Positions 10,215 through 21,078 of a stretch of 64,000 bases of DNA are shown piece by piece. Position 1 is the stretch's first letter; every line of letters starts with the position of its first letter. The notes under the pieces were generated by a model. That model made no database searches. It had not been told where the DNA came from and was given only the letters and a program-made list of their open reading frames with translations. Source of the stretch: Muscardinus avellanarius (Eukaryota; Chordata; Mammalia; Rodentia; Gliridae); assembly GCA_963383645.1 (NCBI GenBank), contig OY726572.1:24435292-24499291 (forward strand). The letters run 5' to 3'. The position numbers and the translations under genes were made by a program.

Positions 10215-10259
10215 GCAAAGAAGAATAAACAGTATCTCAAACAGAAATAAAATCTTAAT
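10215..10259 (+). other. L1 inter-ORF spacer
   Basis: A 45-base A-rich spacer between the ORF1 stop and the ORF2 ATG. ORF2 of L1 is translated by an unconventional reinitiation-like mechanism in studied species, and no ribosome-entry feature can be seen here. Confidence 0.7.
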
Positions 10260-13200
10260 ATGTTGGGAATTAAAAATTATCTCTCTATAATCACACTGAA
10301 TGTAAACGGCCTCAACTCCCCAATAAAAAGACATAAAGTGGCAAAATGGATTAAAAGCCAGAATCCATCCATCTGCTGCTTACAAAAAACACACCTTACA
10401 AGTAAAGATAGGAACAAACTCAAGGTAAAGGGCCGGAGCAACGTAATCCATGCTAATGGTACTCGAAGACAAGCAGGAGTAGCAACTATGATATCAGACA
10501 AGTTAGACTTCAAACCCAAACTTATTAGAAGAGACAAAGAAGGTCACATTTTACTGGTAAAAGGAATAGTTCAGCAAGAGGAAATAATAATAATCAACAT
10601 CTATGCCCCAAACATAGGGGCAGCTACTTTCATAAATCAAACTCTTTGTGACATGAAGTCACACATAAATCCCAACACAATAATACTGGGAGACTTCAAC
10701 ACACCTCTCACAATACTAGACCGATCTTCCAGACAAAGGGTCAGTATAGATGTCTCAGAACTAAAGAACACCATTAACCAATGGACCTGTTGGACACATA
10801 TAGAATATTTCACCCAACTATAGCAGAGTTTACATTTTTCTCAGCTGCTCATGGAACCTTCTCCAAAATAGATCACATCCTGGGACACAAAATGAGCACT
10901 AGCAAATTTAAAAAATGTTACATACTTCCCTGTGTCATTTCAGACCATAATGGAATGAAACTAGAAATCAACTATAAGAAGATCCAGAGAAACAACATAA
11001 ACATGTGGAGACTGAACACCACACTTCTGAATGAAGAATGGGTCATAGAAGATGTAAGAGGTGAAATCAAGAAATTTCTAGAAACAATTGAAAATAAAGA
11101 AACAACATATCAAAACCTCTGGGACACCTTGAAGGCAGTATTGAGGAAAATTTATAGCACTGAGTGCTCACATAAGAAAAACAGAAAATCTTCAAATAAA
11201 TAGCCTTATGACACACCTCAAAGCCCTTGAAAAGCAGGAACAATTGAACCCCAAAGCCAGCAGAAGATGGGAAATTATTAAAATTAGAGCAGAAATTAAC
11301 GAAATAGAGAATAAAAAAACAATACAGAAAATCAACAAAACCAAAAGCTGGTTTCTTGAAAAAATTAACAAGATTGATAAACCACTAGCCAACCTAACTA
11401 AAAAAGAGAGAGAATCAACCCAAATTATGAAGATAAGGGATGAAAAAGGAGACATTACTACTGACAGCATAGAAATCCAGAGGATTATCAGAAACTACTT
11501 TGAAAAACTATACTCCAACAAAATGGAAAATCTGGAGGAAATCGACAACTTCCTAGATAAATACAACCTTCCTAAACTGAGTCAAGAAGATACAGAACAC
11601 TTAAACCAACCAATAACAATCAAAGAGATTGAAATAGCAATAAAGAGCTTACCATCAAAGAAAAGCCCAGGACCACATGGTTTCCCAAGTGAATTCTATA
11701 AAACCTTTATAGGAGAATTAATCCCAATACTACTCAAACTATTTCGGGAAATAGAAAAAACCGGGACTCTCCCAAATACATTCTATGAAGCCAATATCAC
11801 ACTAATACCCAAACCGAATAAAGACAGTTCAAGGAAGGAAAACTACAGGCCTATATCTGTGATGAACTTGGATGCAAAACTATTAAACAAAATACTAGCA
11901 ACACGCATTCAAAACCACATCAAGAAAATCATTCACCATGACCAGGTAGGGTTCATCCCAGGGATGCAAGGCTGGTTCAATATACGAAAATCAATCCATG
12001 TAATTCATCATATAAACAGAATCAAAGACAAAAACCACATGATCATCTCAATAGATGCTGGAAAAGCATTTGATAAAATTCAACATCCATTTATGATAAA
12101 AACACTGCAGAGAATTGGATTAGAAGGAACATATCTGAACATTATTAAGGCAATCTACAATAAGCCCACTGCCAACATCATATTAAATGGGGAAAAACTT
12201 CAAGAATTCCCCCTAAAAACTGGAACAAGACAAGGATGTCCACTATCACCACTTCTCTTCAATATAGTACTAGAGACTCTAGCCAGAGCAATAAGGCAAG
12301 AAAAGGAAATCAAAGGAGTACAAATAGGAAAAGAAGAACTCAAGCTTTCACTATTTGCAGATGACATGATACTATACTTAGAAAACCCAACAAACTCAAC
12401 CAAAAGACTTATAGAACTGATCAACAAATTCAGCAAGGTATCTGGATACAAAATCAATCTTAAAAAATCAGAAGCTTTCCTGTACACCAACCATAAATCC
12501 ACTGAAAAAGAAATTCAGAAAACACTTTCACTCAGGATCTCCCACAAAAAAATAAAATACCTAGGAATAAACTTGACCAAGGAGGTAAAAGATCTCTACA
12601 AAGAAAATTATAAAACACTGAAAAAAGAAATCGAAGAAGATCTTAGAAGATGGAAAGACCTTCCATGTTCATGGATTGGAAGAATAAATATCATTAAAAT
12701 GGCCATCCTCCCAAAAGTGATCTACAGATTTAATGCAATGCCCATTAAACTACCAAGATCATTCCTCACAGACATAGAAAAATCAGTCCTTAAATTTCTC
12801 TGGAATAACAAAAAGCCCAGAATAGCCAAGGTAGTTCTCAGCAACAAAAACCACAAAGGAGGAATCACAATACCTGACTTTAAACTATACTACAAAGCCA
12901 TTGTAATAAAAACAGCATGGTACTGGCAAAAGAACAGATATATAGACCAATGGAGCAGAATAGAAGACCCAGAAACAAGTCCACACACTTTCAGCCAATT
13001 GATTTTTGACAAAGAGGCCAAAAACATACACTGGAAAAAAGATAGCCTCTTCAACAAATGGTGTTGGCAAAACTGGTTAACCATATGCAGAAAATTGGAT
13101 GTTAATCCCACTTTTTCACCCTGTACAAAAGTCAACTCACGATGGATCAAAGACTTGGAAATTAAACCAAAGACTTTGAAGCTCCTTGAAGAGGGCATAG

Positions 13201-13997
13201 GTCCAACACTACAACACATAGGCACATACAAACATTTCCTCAACAAGACCCCAAAAGCACAACAAATTAAAAGGAGAATCAATACATGGGATTGCATGAA
13301 ACTGAAGAGCTTCTGTTCAGCAAAGGAAACTATCAAGAATCTCAATCGAGAGCCAACAGAATGGGAGAAGATTTTTGCCATCTACACCACTGATAGAGGA
13401 CTAATATCTAGAATATACAGAGAACTCAAGAAACTCAACACTAAGAAAACAAAGCATCCAATAACAAAATGAGCAAATGAACTAAATAGACACTTCACAA
13501 AAGAAGAAATTCAAATGTCCAATAAATGCATGAAAAAATGCTCAACATCACTGGCGATCAGAGAGATGCAAATTGAAACTACCCTGAGATTTCACCTAAC
13601 TCCAACTAGAATGGCAATCATTCAAAACACAAACAACAACAGATGCTGGCGAGGATGTGGAGAAGTGGGAACTCTAAGATATTGTTGGTGGGATTGCAAA
13701 TTAGTGCAACCACTTTGGAAAACAGTATGGAGAATCCTCAGAAGAATGGGAATAAATCTACCATTTGATCCAGCAATACCACTGTTGGGTATCTACCCCA
13801 AAGAAAAGAAACCAAACTACCAAACTAATGCATGTGTATCTATGTTCATAGCTGCACAATTCACCATAGCCAAACTATGGACCAAGCCAAGATGTCCATC
13901 AACAGATGAATGGATTACAAAACTGTGGGATATGTACACAATGGAATTTTACTCAGCTATCAAAAAAAACTCAATTACATCATTTTCAGGGAAATAG
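10260..13997 (+). pseudogene. L1 ORF2 (endonuclease-reverse transcriptase), three disabling lesions
   Basis: Encodes the endonuclease, Z, reverse transcriptase and Cys-rich regions. Lesions: a one-base deletion near 10780-10785 (expected 'DLLDTYR' resumes in another frame), a two-base deletion near 11144-11147 that returns to the starting frame, and TGA at 13470-13472 replacing a Trp codon still present in the host L1 (7963-7965). Endonuclease residues Asn14, Tyr115, Asp145 and Asn147 are present in 'TLNVNG', 'NIYAPN' and 'GDFNTP', as are 'SKIDHI' and 'SDHNG'. Residue 43, the catalytic Glu, is Lys (10386-10388). The RT motif FADD is intact at 12354-12365. The Cys-rich motif has Tyr (13680-13682) where His is expected. 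The final TAG at 13995-13997 also occurs in the host copy (14803-14805). Confidence 0.92.
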
Positions 13998-14340
13998 ATG
14001 GAACTGGAGGACATTATGCTAAGTGAGATTAGTCAGGCACAAAAAATAAGAAATCAAATGCTTTCCCTAATATGTGAGAATTAGGAAGAAAAGAGGAGCA
14101 AACAAGACAACCTAAAGGAGGAGAAAGGAGGAGGGGAAGAGGAAAATCTCTAAAGCTCACAATGTACTTAAACATATCGAAGTCAATCACTAAGCCAAGC
14201 AAGGGAGGGAGGGATGGGGAGGGAAAGGGGTGGGATTTGGGTAGGGGTTAAATCAGCGATGAGTACATGTTTGTACACACAAGTTTTTTACCCCAATAAG
14301 TTGTATGAATATAATGCACCAATAAAAAAAATTAAAAAAA
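13998..14340 (+). other. L1 3' UTR and A-rich tail
   Basis: A purine-rich tract ('aggagaaaggaggagggg'), a G-rich stretch around 14200-14235, then 'atgcaccaataaaaaaaatt' with an AATAAA poly(A) signal. Compared with the host L1 (14880-14945) about 45 bases are missing after 'ctttccctaatatgtga'. The tail is short and interrupted, consistent with shrinkage over time. Confidence 0.8.
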
Positions 14341-14356
14341 AGAAATGTTCAATATC
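14340..14356. repeat. Target site duplication of the full-length L1, right copy
   Basis: 'aagaaatgttcaatatc', matching 8027-8043 with one difference. Confidence 0.9.
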
Positions 14357-15186
14357 ATTGGCAATCAGAGAGATGCAAATTGAAACTACCTTGAGATTTC
14401 ACCTAACCCCAACTAGAATGGCAATCATTCAAAACACAAACAACAACAGATGCTGGCGAGGATGTGGAGAAGTGGGAACTCTAAAACATTGTTGGTGGGA
14501 TTGCAAATTAATGCAAACACTTTGGAAAACAGTATGGAGAATCCTCAGAAGAATGGGAACAAATCTACCATTTGATCCAGCAATACCACTGTTGGGTATC
14601 TACCCAAAAGAAAAGAAACCAAACTACCAAACTAATGCATGTGTATCTATATTCATAGCTGCACAATTCACCATAGCCAAACTATGGAACCAGCCAAGAT
14701 GTCCATCAACAGATGAATGGATTACAAAACTGTGGAATATGTACACAAAGGAATTCTACTCATCCATTAAAAAAAAACTCAATTACATCATTTTCAGGGA
14801 AATAGATGGAACTGGAGGACATTATGCTAAGTGAGATTAGTCAGTCACAAAAAATAAGAAATCAGATGCTTTCCCTAATATGTGAAAGCTAAGGAGAAAT
14901 GGGTCATAGGAGGAACTCTAGATGAAAAAGGAAATCCTATAGAGGAGCAAACAAGACTACCTAAATGAGGGGATAGAAGGGGAGGAGAAGGAAATTCTCT
15001 AAAACATGTAATGTACTTAAACATATCGAAGTCAACCACTAAGCCAAGCAAGGGAAGGAGGGATGGAGAGGGAATGGGGTGGGAATTGGGTAGGGATTAA
15101 ATCAGTGATGTGTACATGTATGTACACACAAGGTTTTTACCCCAATATGATATATGAATATAATGCACCAATAAAAAATTTTAAAA
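14341..15186 (+). mobile_element. Host L1, right piece (ORF2 end, 3' UTR, tail)
   Basis: Resumes the host L1 after the inserted element: 'agaaatgttcaatatcattg' onward, near-identical to 13530-14340. It encodes the ORF2 C-terminus with the Cys-rich motif intact, including His (14487-14489). It has an extra A in the run at 14769-14777 that shifts the last codons. It ends 'gcaccaataaaaaattttaaaa'. The frame 14214-14834 fuses the younger element's 3' UTR to this piece and is an artefact. Confidence 0.9.
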
Positions 15187-15193
15187 AGAAAGT

Positions 15194-15605
15194 TTGGTTA
15201 AATATAGAATGTCCCCTGAAATTGCTCATGTACTGATGATCAGAGTTCATGCATTTAAATCATGAGGACAGTAATCTCACAAGTGGATAAATCCATTGCA
15301 ATAGGTTTGCCAGGTGGTAACCTAGGCAGGTGGAGTGTGGCTGGAGGAGGTGGCTCTGTGGGGGTATGTATGGCCTTAGAGACTGCTTGTGTCTTGAAAC
15401 CCCATTATTTTTTGCATGATGTGAGAGCAAAGGGCTTTCTCTTTCCCTCTCTCTGCTTCCTGCCTCATGCCCTGAGCTCCATCAAGGTAACTGGTCTAAC
15501 AAAGACCAAACCCCTGAAATCTCCAGAACTGTGAGTAAATAAATCTCCCTCTAAGTTGTATGGTCAGATTTTGGGGGTCATAGTAGTGAGAATGCTGACT
15601 GAAAT
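15194..15605 (+). mobile_element. MaLR/MLT1-type LTR, plus strand
   Basis: 'atagaatgtcccctgaaa' and 'gtggataaatccatt' are followed by 'ggcaggtggagtgtggctgg', 'ctctctctgcttcctgcc', and an end with 'aactgtgagtaaataaatct' and 'gttgtatggtcagattttgggggtcatagtagtgag'. This is the order of a mammalian MaLR LTR with its AATAAA. The host L1 inserted at or close to its left edge. The 90-codon frame 15262-15534 is LTR sequence, not a gene. Confidence 0.65.
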
Positions 15606-17025
15606 AGAAAGTAAACATAAAATGCCCATACTATGAAACACATACTTCCAAGAAGATAGAGTGAGTACCTTAGCATCATAGCTATTGGCTTGCCCAGGTC
15701 AGACTTTGCCAAATGTCTATAATCAATTGTCCTCCCATTTTTCAAAGGCCTTGGCATTTAAAATGTAGGTCTGGGTTGCAAAAAATAGAAATGAATATCA
15801 AGGGATGTATAATAACAAAAAGAAATTCCAAGTACATTCCAAGATGGCAGAAGTACTGCTCTTAGATGGTATGGCCTAGGGAGCTCTCAATAGAAAGCCC
15901 GGTATCATAAAAAGCCTGTCATTGATTCTCCCTCTAGTTAATGAAGTCCCTAGGCTAGGGGAGCTATTAAATTTCAGTGCCAAGTATTACTACCTTTTCC
16001 TGATTGTAGTGATTCAACTGCCCCCAGTGAGGGTGACTCACAGGAAGGGTTGGAAAGCTGAACGCAGCCCCAGAGCCCAGGCAGTCATGTCCATGGATAT
16101 CACCTGGCATTTACATCAGCAAGCACCTGAGACCTTGAAATAAGTTTCATCAGCATCGTCCCATCTGGCTGCCACCATTCAAGCTACGGTTATTTGGTCC
16201 TTGCCCACGAAGCTGGGACACACCAAGGCTGAGGCTGTACTTTGGACAGATAAAGAAAGAGAAGATGTCAGGAACCATGCAAAGCTCTGAAATGTATGTC
16301 CTGAATGTCCTCCATGCATATCCTAATCCGAGGAGTATAGAGAAAAGCACAAGTGGTAATGCTAAAAGATGAAAGAGCTCAATTAAAGATTAAGCAACAA
16401 AGGAAATGACACAAGTGGTCTTTGGGTAATAGGGTTTAATAGAGGAAGGGCGGGAAGAGAATGAGAGTCTTCTAATGTGGTGTGTCTTGCCAAGGAAAAG
16501 GCAGTTTCTTAAATGAGCTGCCCCCAGCTGGATAACGGCCACCCTCACTTGGCACTTGTGATAGTGATCTCCATAGCATTCTCCCCAAAGGCACTGTCCT
16601 ACCTTCTGAAAGACACTGCCAAGAGGTGACAACTGATTCCAGATGCCCAAATGACAAGTAATATGAAATTAGGGTAATAAGAGAGCCTAGCCAGGGTTTT
16701 ATATCCCAAACCCCTTTTGGAGGCTATGATCAGCCCAGGGCAAACAGATGTAGGAATAGATGGAAAGAGCAGAGAAAGTGGACCTCACAGCCCCCGGGCA
16801 CAGCAAAGAACAGGCTGACAGCATCAGGTTCTTCGAAGCCCTGTGGAAGCCAAGTGCCACCGTTAGGTGCTCCCTAGGATTTGAGCCCATTCGAATGAGT
16901 TTCTCTTCTTTGCAGCTGGTCTGTGCTGGACTAAAGGGTTTTGTCCTCCACTGTCCTTTGCAAAGTATTACAGATGAAGGAGAGATAATGGTTTTATTTT
17001 AGAAAAAGAAGATGTTAAGGGAAAT
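15606..17025. other. No recognised gene or repeat
   Basis: Unique-looking. Several 60-86 codon frames on both strands (for example 16390-16650 minus and 16760-17002 plus) show no domain I recognise and no conserved exon features. Confidence 0.45.
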
Positions 17026-17029
17026 GTAT

Positions 17030-17170
17030 CTGCAGCACAAGAACTGCTATCTTGGAGTCAGTGGAGCTGAGTTTATAGTTAGGTTCTGAACTATTTCACA
17101 GTGTGACTTTGGGCAAGTCATAACTGCTCTCTTAGCATTGATTTCCTCATCAATTAAAGGATCAATGGTT
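17030..17170 (+). mobile_element. MIR SINE remnant
   Basis: 'cttggagtcagtggagctga', 'gtgtgactttgggcaagtca' and 'gatttcctcatcaattaaa' are the conserved MIR landmarks in order. Confidence 0.7.
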
Positions 17171-17319
17171 CTCAGACTGAAGTCCGTGAACTCATGCTAG
17201 AGGTCCTGCAGTAAGAATATAGTTTCATAATATCACATAACACCAAACTTCTAACAGAAACCATACATTTTCTACCAATGGGAAGCAGAGCCCCCCACCT
17301 GTACACAGCTGTGCAGGGC

Positions 17320-17322
<3 letters not shown>

Positions 17323-17368
<46 letters not shown>

Positions 17369-17370
17369 AC
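17323..17370. repeat. (CA)n microsatellite
   Basis: About 20 uninterrupted AC units then an interrupted end ('actcacacac'). Not attached to a SINE that I can see. Confidence 0.95.
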
Positions 17371-17400
17371 AAGCTCTATTCACCTGACTGTCCCCTGTAA

Positions 17401-17781
17401 TGTTGAAATTGAGTTGGGGGTCGCAAAGAAGGCAAAATATGGCAAAGGTGCCTGTAACACCAAGCACCTTTTTATTAAAGGTCTGTCACTCCCTGTCTAG
17501 GTCTGCAGACTGATATTGGGGGTGGGGAGAGGCTATCAGTCAGCAGAGTTACCCCGCAGAGAGAAAGTGAGGGTATTTATGTAGCTGAGCTCTTGGGGTA
17601 GGGCTAGCAGGGCGGGAGAATGCTGGGCCTCTCACAACATCTGCCCTGAGACATCTGGTCCTCTCCCGACGTCTGAAGTCTGTCCCATCTCTGCTTCTGG
17701 CTTCCAGGGTTCCGCCTCCTGTCTCAGCTGCAGGATCCCGAGGGGAGGTGGAGGGACCCGACCTATCATTCCCCTCATGAC
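17401..17781 (-). mobile_element. Candidate ERV solo LTR, GC-richer than surroundings
   Basis: Plus-strand bounds TGTTGAAA..CATGACA give TG..CA ends. On the minus strand a poly(A) signal AATAAA (plus 'tttatt' at about 17470) precedes about 65 bases of U5-like sequence. The U3-side region is GC-rich and keeps several CpG sites, unlike the neutral DNA around it, which suggests a younger insertion. No target duplication was confirmed and no retroviral genes are present. The minus-strand frame 17549-17788 lies inside it and is not recognised. Confidence 0.4.
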
Positions 17782-18004
17782 AAGACATGGGTCATGTCCT
17801 AATGACCCACTAGGCTGTATCTAATGCATACCACACGAATAATAAGAACAGTCTGCTAGGTAAGCCCCCAGAACAGAGAGGTGAATGCCAACACTTATTG
17901 CTTGTTTATGTTGGAAGTGGCCTTAAAGGTCAACTAAGACACACTTCATTTCCATGGCTTCTACTCCTCCATTTGTCCGAGAACATGGTTGCATTTTAGC
18001 TTTG

Positions 18005-18355
18005 TTTTCATTTTCTATTATTGTGTAACAAATTTTCACAGACTTTGTAGCTGAAAACAAGACCTACAGTTCTGCAATCCAGAGTCATAGCTGCTGGCAT
18101 AGCTGGGTTTTCTGTCTGGTTTTCTGGTTTTCTATAGAAAGCCAGAAATCCAGTATCTGCCAAAGAAAACTCTATGATTTTACAAGGGCTCATGTGATTA
18201 AGTTAGGCCCACCAGATAATACCCTATATTGAGGTAAACTAATTAGTCATGTTAATTATATATGCAAAACCCTTTGGCCATGTACAATAATATAACCACA
18301 GGAATTATGTCAAGGGTGAAGGTCATGGGGACCATCCTGGAATCCTGGCTAACAC
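18005..18355 (-). mobile_element. Old LTR-like or DNA repeat, minus strand
   Basis: 'tattgtgtaacaaattttcacagactttgtag', 'acagttctgcaatccagagtc' and the end 'aaggtcatggggaccatcctggaat..ctggctaacaca' follow the order of a common old mammalian interspersed repeat. I cannot fix the family. Confidence 0.45.
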
Positions 18356-20325
18356 ACTTTATAATTGTTATTATTATTATTCCTTCTCTTTCTATTTTCA
18401 TTTTTCTTACTTGAGAGCCAGGATGCCAGCCTTTCTTACTCCATTTGGTTTTAACATCATTATGGCATAATGTCAGTGCATTTTAAGTATCAGTGTAGTT
18501 AAATATATGTATTTGTTTAAAAAAAAAAGTATAAGATATCATTACTCGGAATTAATGGAGAGAAGATATAAATATTTCTGAATTGTATGAAAAATAGGCT
18601 TAGATCCTACTGAGCCCCTGAACAACAATGAGAAATTCTCTCCCTCTTAAGATTTTGGAACTATATTTGTCAGAGTACTTTCTTCAGAACATTAATCCTT
18701 CCAAGAGTCCTTTAAAACAGACACTCCACAGTCAAATAGGTTTTTAAAATGCTGCATCACATCCCCTCAACTTCTGCCCATCCTGTCCCCCCAAGTAACC
18801 CATAGTGTACAGTCATATGAAGAATGCAGGGACCCTGTAGTTAATGAACATATTGGTCACAGATCCCTACTACACTTTTATTTGTTAAAATATTGATGCT
18901 TTTCACAACTAAATTATGAACCTTATGAAGGCACAGATATTTTTTATTCCCTGCTGGAACCCCAGTGGCTATATTAGAGCTAGGTTCATAGTAGTGGATC
19001 AATAAAGGGTTAGTCCAGACCACAGAGGCTAGTCTGGTTCAAAGATGAGAGCCAATAGTGTCTTGTACGTCATCAGTAGTCTAGTGTTGTGTTATTTTTT
19101 GTTTGTTTGCTTTCATTGAGATTGGCTAACAAACCACAAAATTGATCAGCACAGAGTTATTCACAAAACCAAGGGCACATGTAAGTGATTACAGCTCTCT
19201 AAGACCACCCCAAATTCAGAGTCCCACAGGAGGCCTGGCCAGGACCAACACAGTCACGGAAGCAAACTCAACCTTGTGCTTAGAGAATCCACATTTCCCT
19301 GCATGGTGCAAAATTCTCCCTATCCACACTTGCCAAACAAGGTTTCTAAACAGCCAATATTTATGGATTACTTCTGTGGGTGTAGAAATGGACCTCTGAA
19401 ATCAAGACTGAAAATGCAACTACTTAAAAATAACATATTAAGCCATAATCACTGATTAACTCAATAGCTGGGTTTTTTTTTTCATCTTTCTTCTAAGATT
19501 TAGATATATTAAGAGGACGAAAGCAAGTAGAGTTCCTGAAGAACAGGGATATTCAGGCTTTAGGGCTCCTAGGAACCCTAACTGAAGCTAGTTAAAAATG
19601 AAAGCCCATTGTGGAGATTCAGCAGGTCTAGAGAAGTCCCCAGCCTTCTAGGTAAAGGCTCTTTGGTCATAATTTATCTGAGTCAACTCTCCTGCCACTA
19701 AAGAATGACCAAGAATATTTTCTGAATCTGATTGAAGTGCCCACCAGGGCTCTTCAACCTGGACCCAAGCAACATTGTTCTCTACTTATTCCATATGCAT
19801 GCAATTGGCCACTTCTAATTACATATTTCTCCCTGCCAATTTCCTCACTTGATAATCTCGTGAATCATTACATGATGGAGGTTTTCAGCAAATTTACTTT
19901 GATGCTGTTGAATATTTATATACTTTGGGATGGTGATACCAAGCAGTAATATATCCATGTTTTGAATTTTTTTCATTGCTGTTATGATGGGTTGACAGTT
20001 TAAAAAATAAGCCAATTCACTTTTTCTGGGGTTTTGTTCTTGTTGTTGTTGTTGCTTGAATTTTGTCAAAAATATTTCTGGTCACCAGACAAAACAGTAT
20101 TAGTGGATAAAATCTTATCTCTGACAAGTTTATACTACAAAGCTGAATTTTTGAAAGCTTGTGAGTCATTGTCACAGTGGTCCTCCTCTTCTATCTGGCT
20201 TTTGTTCCTGCTTCTACTTATTGTCATTCCTGACTTTGATGTAGTGATAACCCCAAGGCCCACCAGGTTTATGACGAAAACCTTGAGTTTTCTTTATCGT
20301 GATTTATATTTTTAGGAAGTAAAAA
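18356..20325. other. No recognised gene or repeat
   Basis: AT-rich unique-looking DNA. Frames at 19142-19399 (+) and 20034-20315 (+) carry no domain I can name. Confidence 0.45.
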
Positions 20326-20328
20326 TAG

Positions 20329-20640
20329 TGGGTTGAATAGAGGGCCTCAAAAAAGATATGTTCACATACCCACAGAAACTATGAACATTGTTTTATTGAG
20401 GAAAAGGGTCTTTGCAACTGTAGTTAAGGATCTCAAGATAAGACCCTGGATTACCTGAACAATTCCAAATACAAGTATCCAGAGGGGAAGAAGGAGAGGA
20501 GAAGCCATGTGAAGGTGAGGGAGAGATCAGAATTAAAGCAGCCACAAGCTAGGGAATGCCTAGAGCCACGGGGAGCTGGAAGAGGCGTCTAGGACAATAC
20601 TCTCACTGCTCTCAATCCAAAATGACTGACCACACAACTT
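20329..20640 (+). mobile_element. MLT1-like LTR, left part of a split copy
   Basis: 'gggttgaatagagggcctc', 'atatgttcacatacc', 'gggtctttgcaactgtagtt', 'gataagaccctggattacc' and 'gaagccatgtgaag' are in MLT1-type order. It is interrupted at about 20641 and resumes at 21079. Confidence 0.6.
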
Positions 20641-20660
20641 AGAGGAAGATTTGTTCACAG

Positions 20661-20663
<3 letters not shown>

Positions 20664-20712
<49 letters not shown>
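20664..20712. repeat. (TG)n microsatellite
   Basis: About 24 uninterrupted TG units. Confidence 0.95.
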
Positions 20713-20715
<3 letters not shown>

Positions 20716-20751
20716 GAGTTTCAGTATCTGAAGCTCAGATGAAAAACAGAG

Positions 20752-20775
20752 GGAGATAGAGATAGAGATAGAGAT

Positions 20776-20830
<55 letters not shown>

Positions 20831-20831
20831 C
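20752..20831. repeat. (GATA)n/(GA)n compound microsatellite
   Basis: 'gatagagatagagataga' units pass into pure GA. The opposite strand yields Ser/Leu/Tyr-repeat frames that are artefacts. Confidence 0.95.
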
Positions 20832-21078
20832 ACTCGCAGTCCAAGCTCTGCTTCCACATCATGGAGACCAGAAGCAGAGAGCTCAAGCAAGGGGATCAGG
20901 GGATCAGGAACTATATATAATCCCAAGGTCATGCCTCAGGCACACACCTTCTCCAGACACACCCTACATGCCTAGGTTACTGCCCAGAAAAATCCATGGA
21001 CTTATCCACTGATGAGGTTATAACCCATGTGACATAACTACAAGCTCTTTGGGGGACGTTCTATATCTAGCCATAACA

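Larger units (their letters stand above)
8044..14340 (+). mobile_element. Full-length L1 (LINE-1) retrotransposon, defective
   Basis: About 6.3 kb: 5' UTR (8044-9299), ORF1 (9300-10214), a 45-base spacer, ORF2 (10260-13997), 3' UTR and a short interrupted A tail at 14320-14340. It begins exactly after the left target duplication and ends at the right copy, so it is complete at both ends. L1 copies itself by target-primed reverse transcription. Here the insertion site was inside another L1. ORF1 is open but ORF2 has two frameshifts, one premature stop and changes at key residues, so it is predicted inactive. The 3' UTR lacks roughly 45 bases present in the host L1. Confidence 0.95.
20641..21078 (-). 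mobile_element. MaLR-type LTR inserted in the MLT1-like LTR
   Basis: A reverse-orientation MaLR body ('ttccacatcatggagaccag', 'ggacttatccactgatgagg') ending 'ctagccataaca'. It contains (TG)n and (GATA/GA)n expansions. A short direct repeat 'agagga' lies at 20641-20646 and 21079-21084, a possible target duplication. The left boundary is not certain. Confidence 0.5.

Noticed and set aside
9300..13997. Possible exogenous retrovirus or novel reverse-transcriptase system
   Set aside because: Domain order, FADD motif, endonuclease residues, A tail and target duplication identify an ordinary L1. There are no LTRs, protease or envelope.
14214..14834. 206-codon plus-strand frame
   Set aside because: Joins the younger L1 3' UTR and tail to the host L1 ORF2 end. 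Only the part after about 14345 is coding-derived, and that is an old truncated copy.
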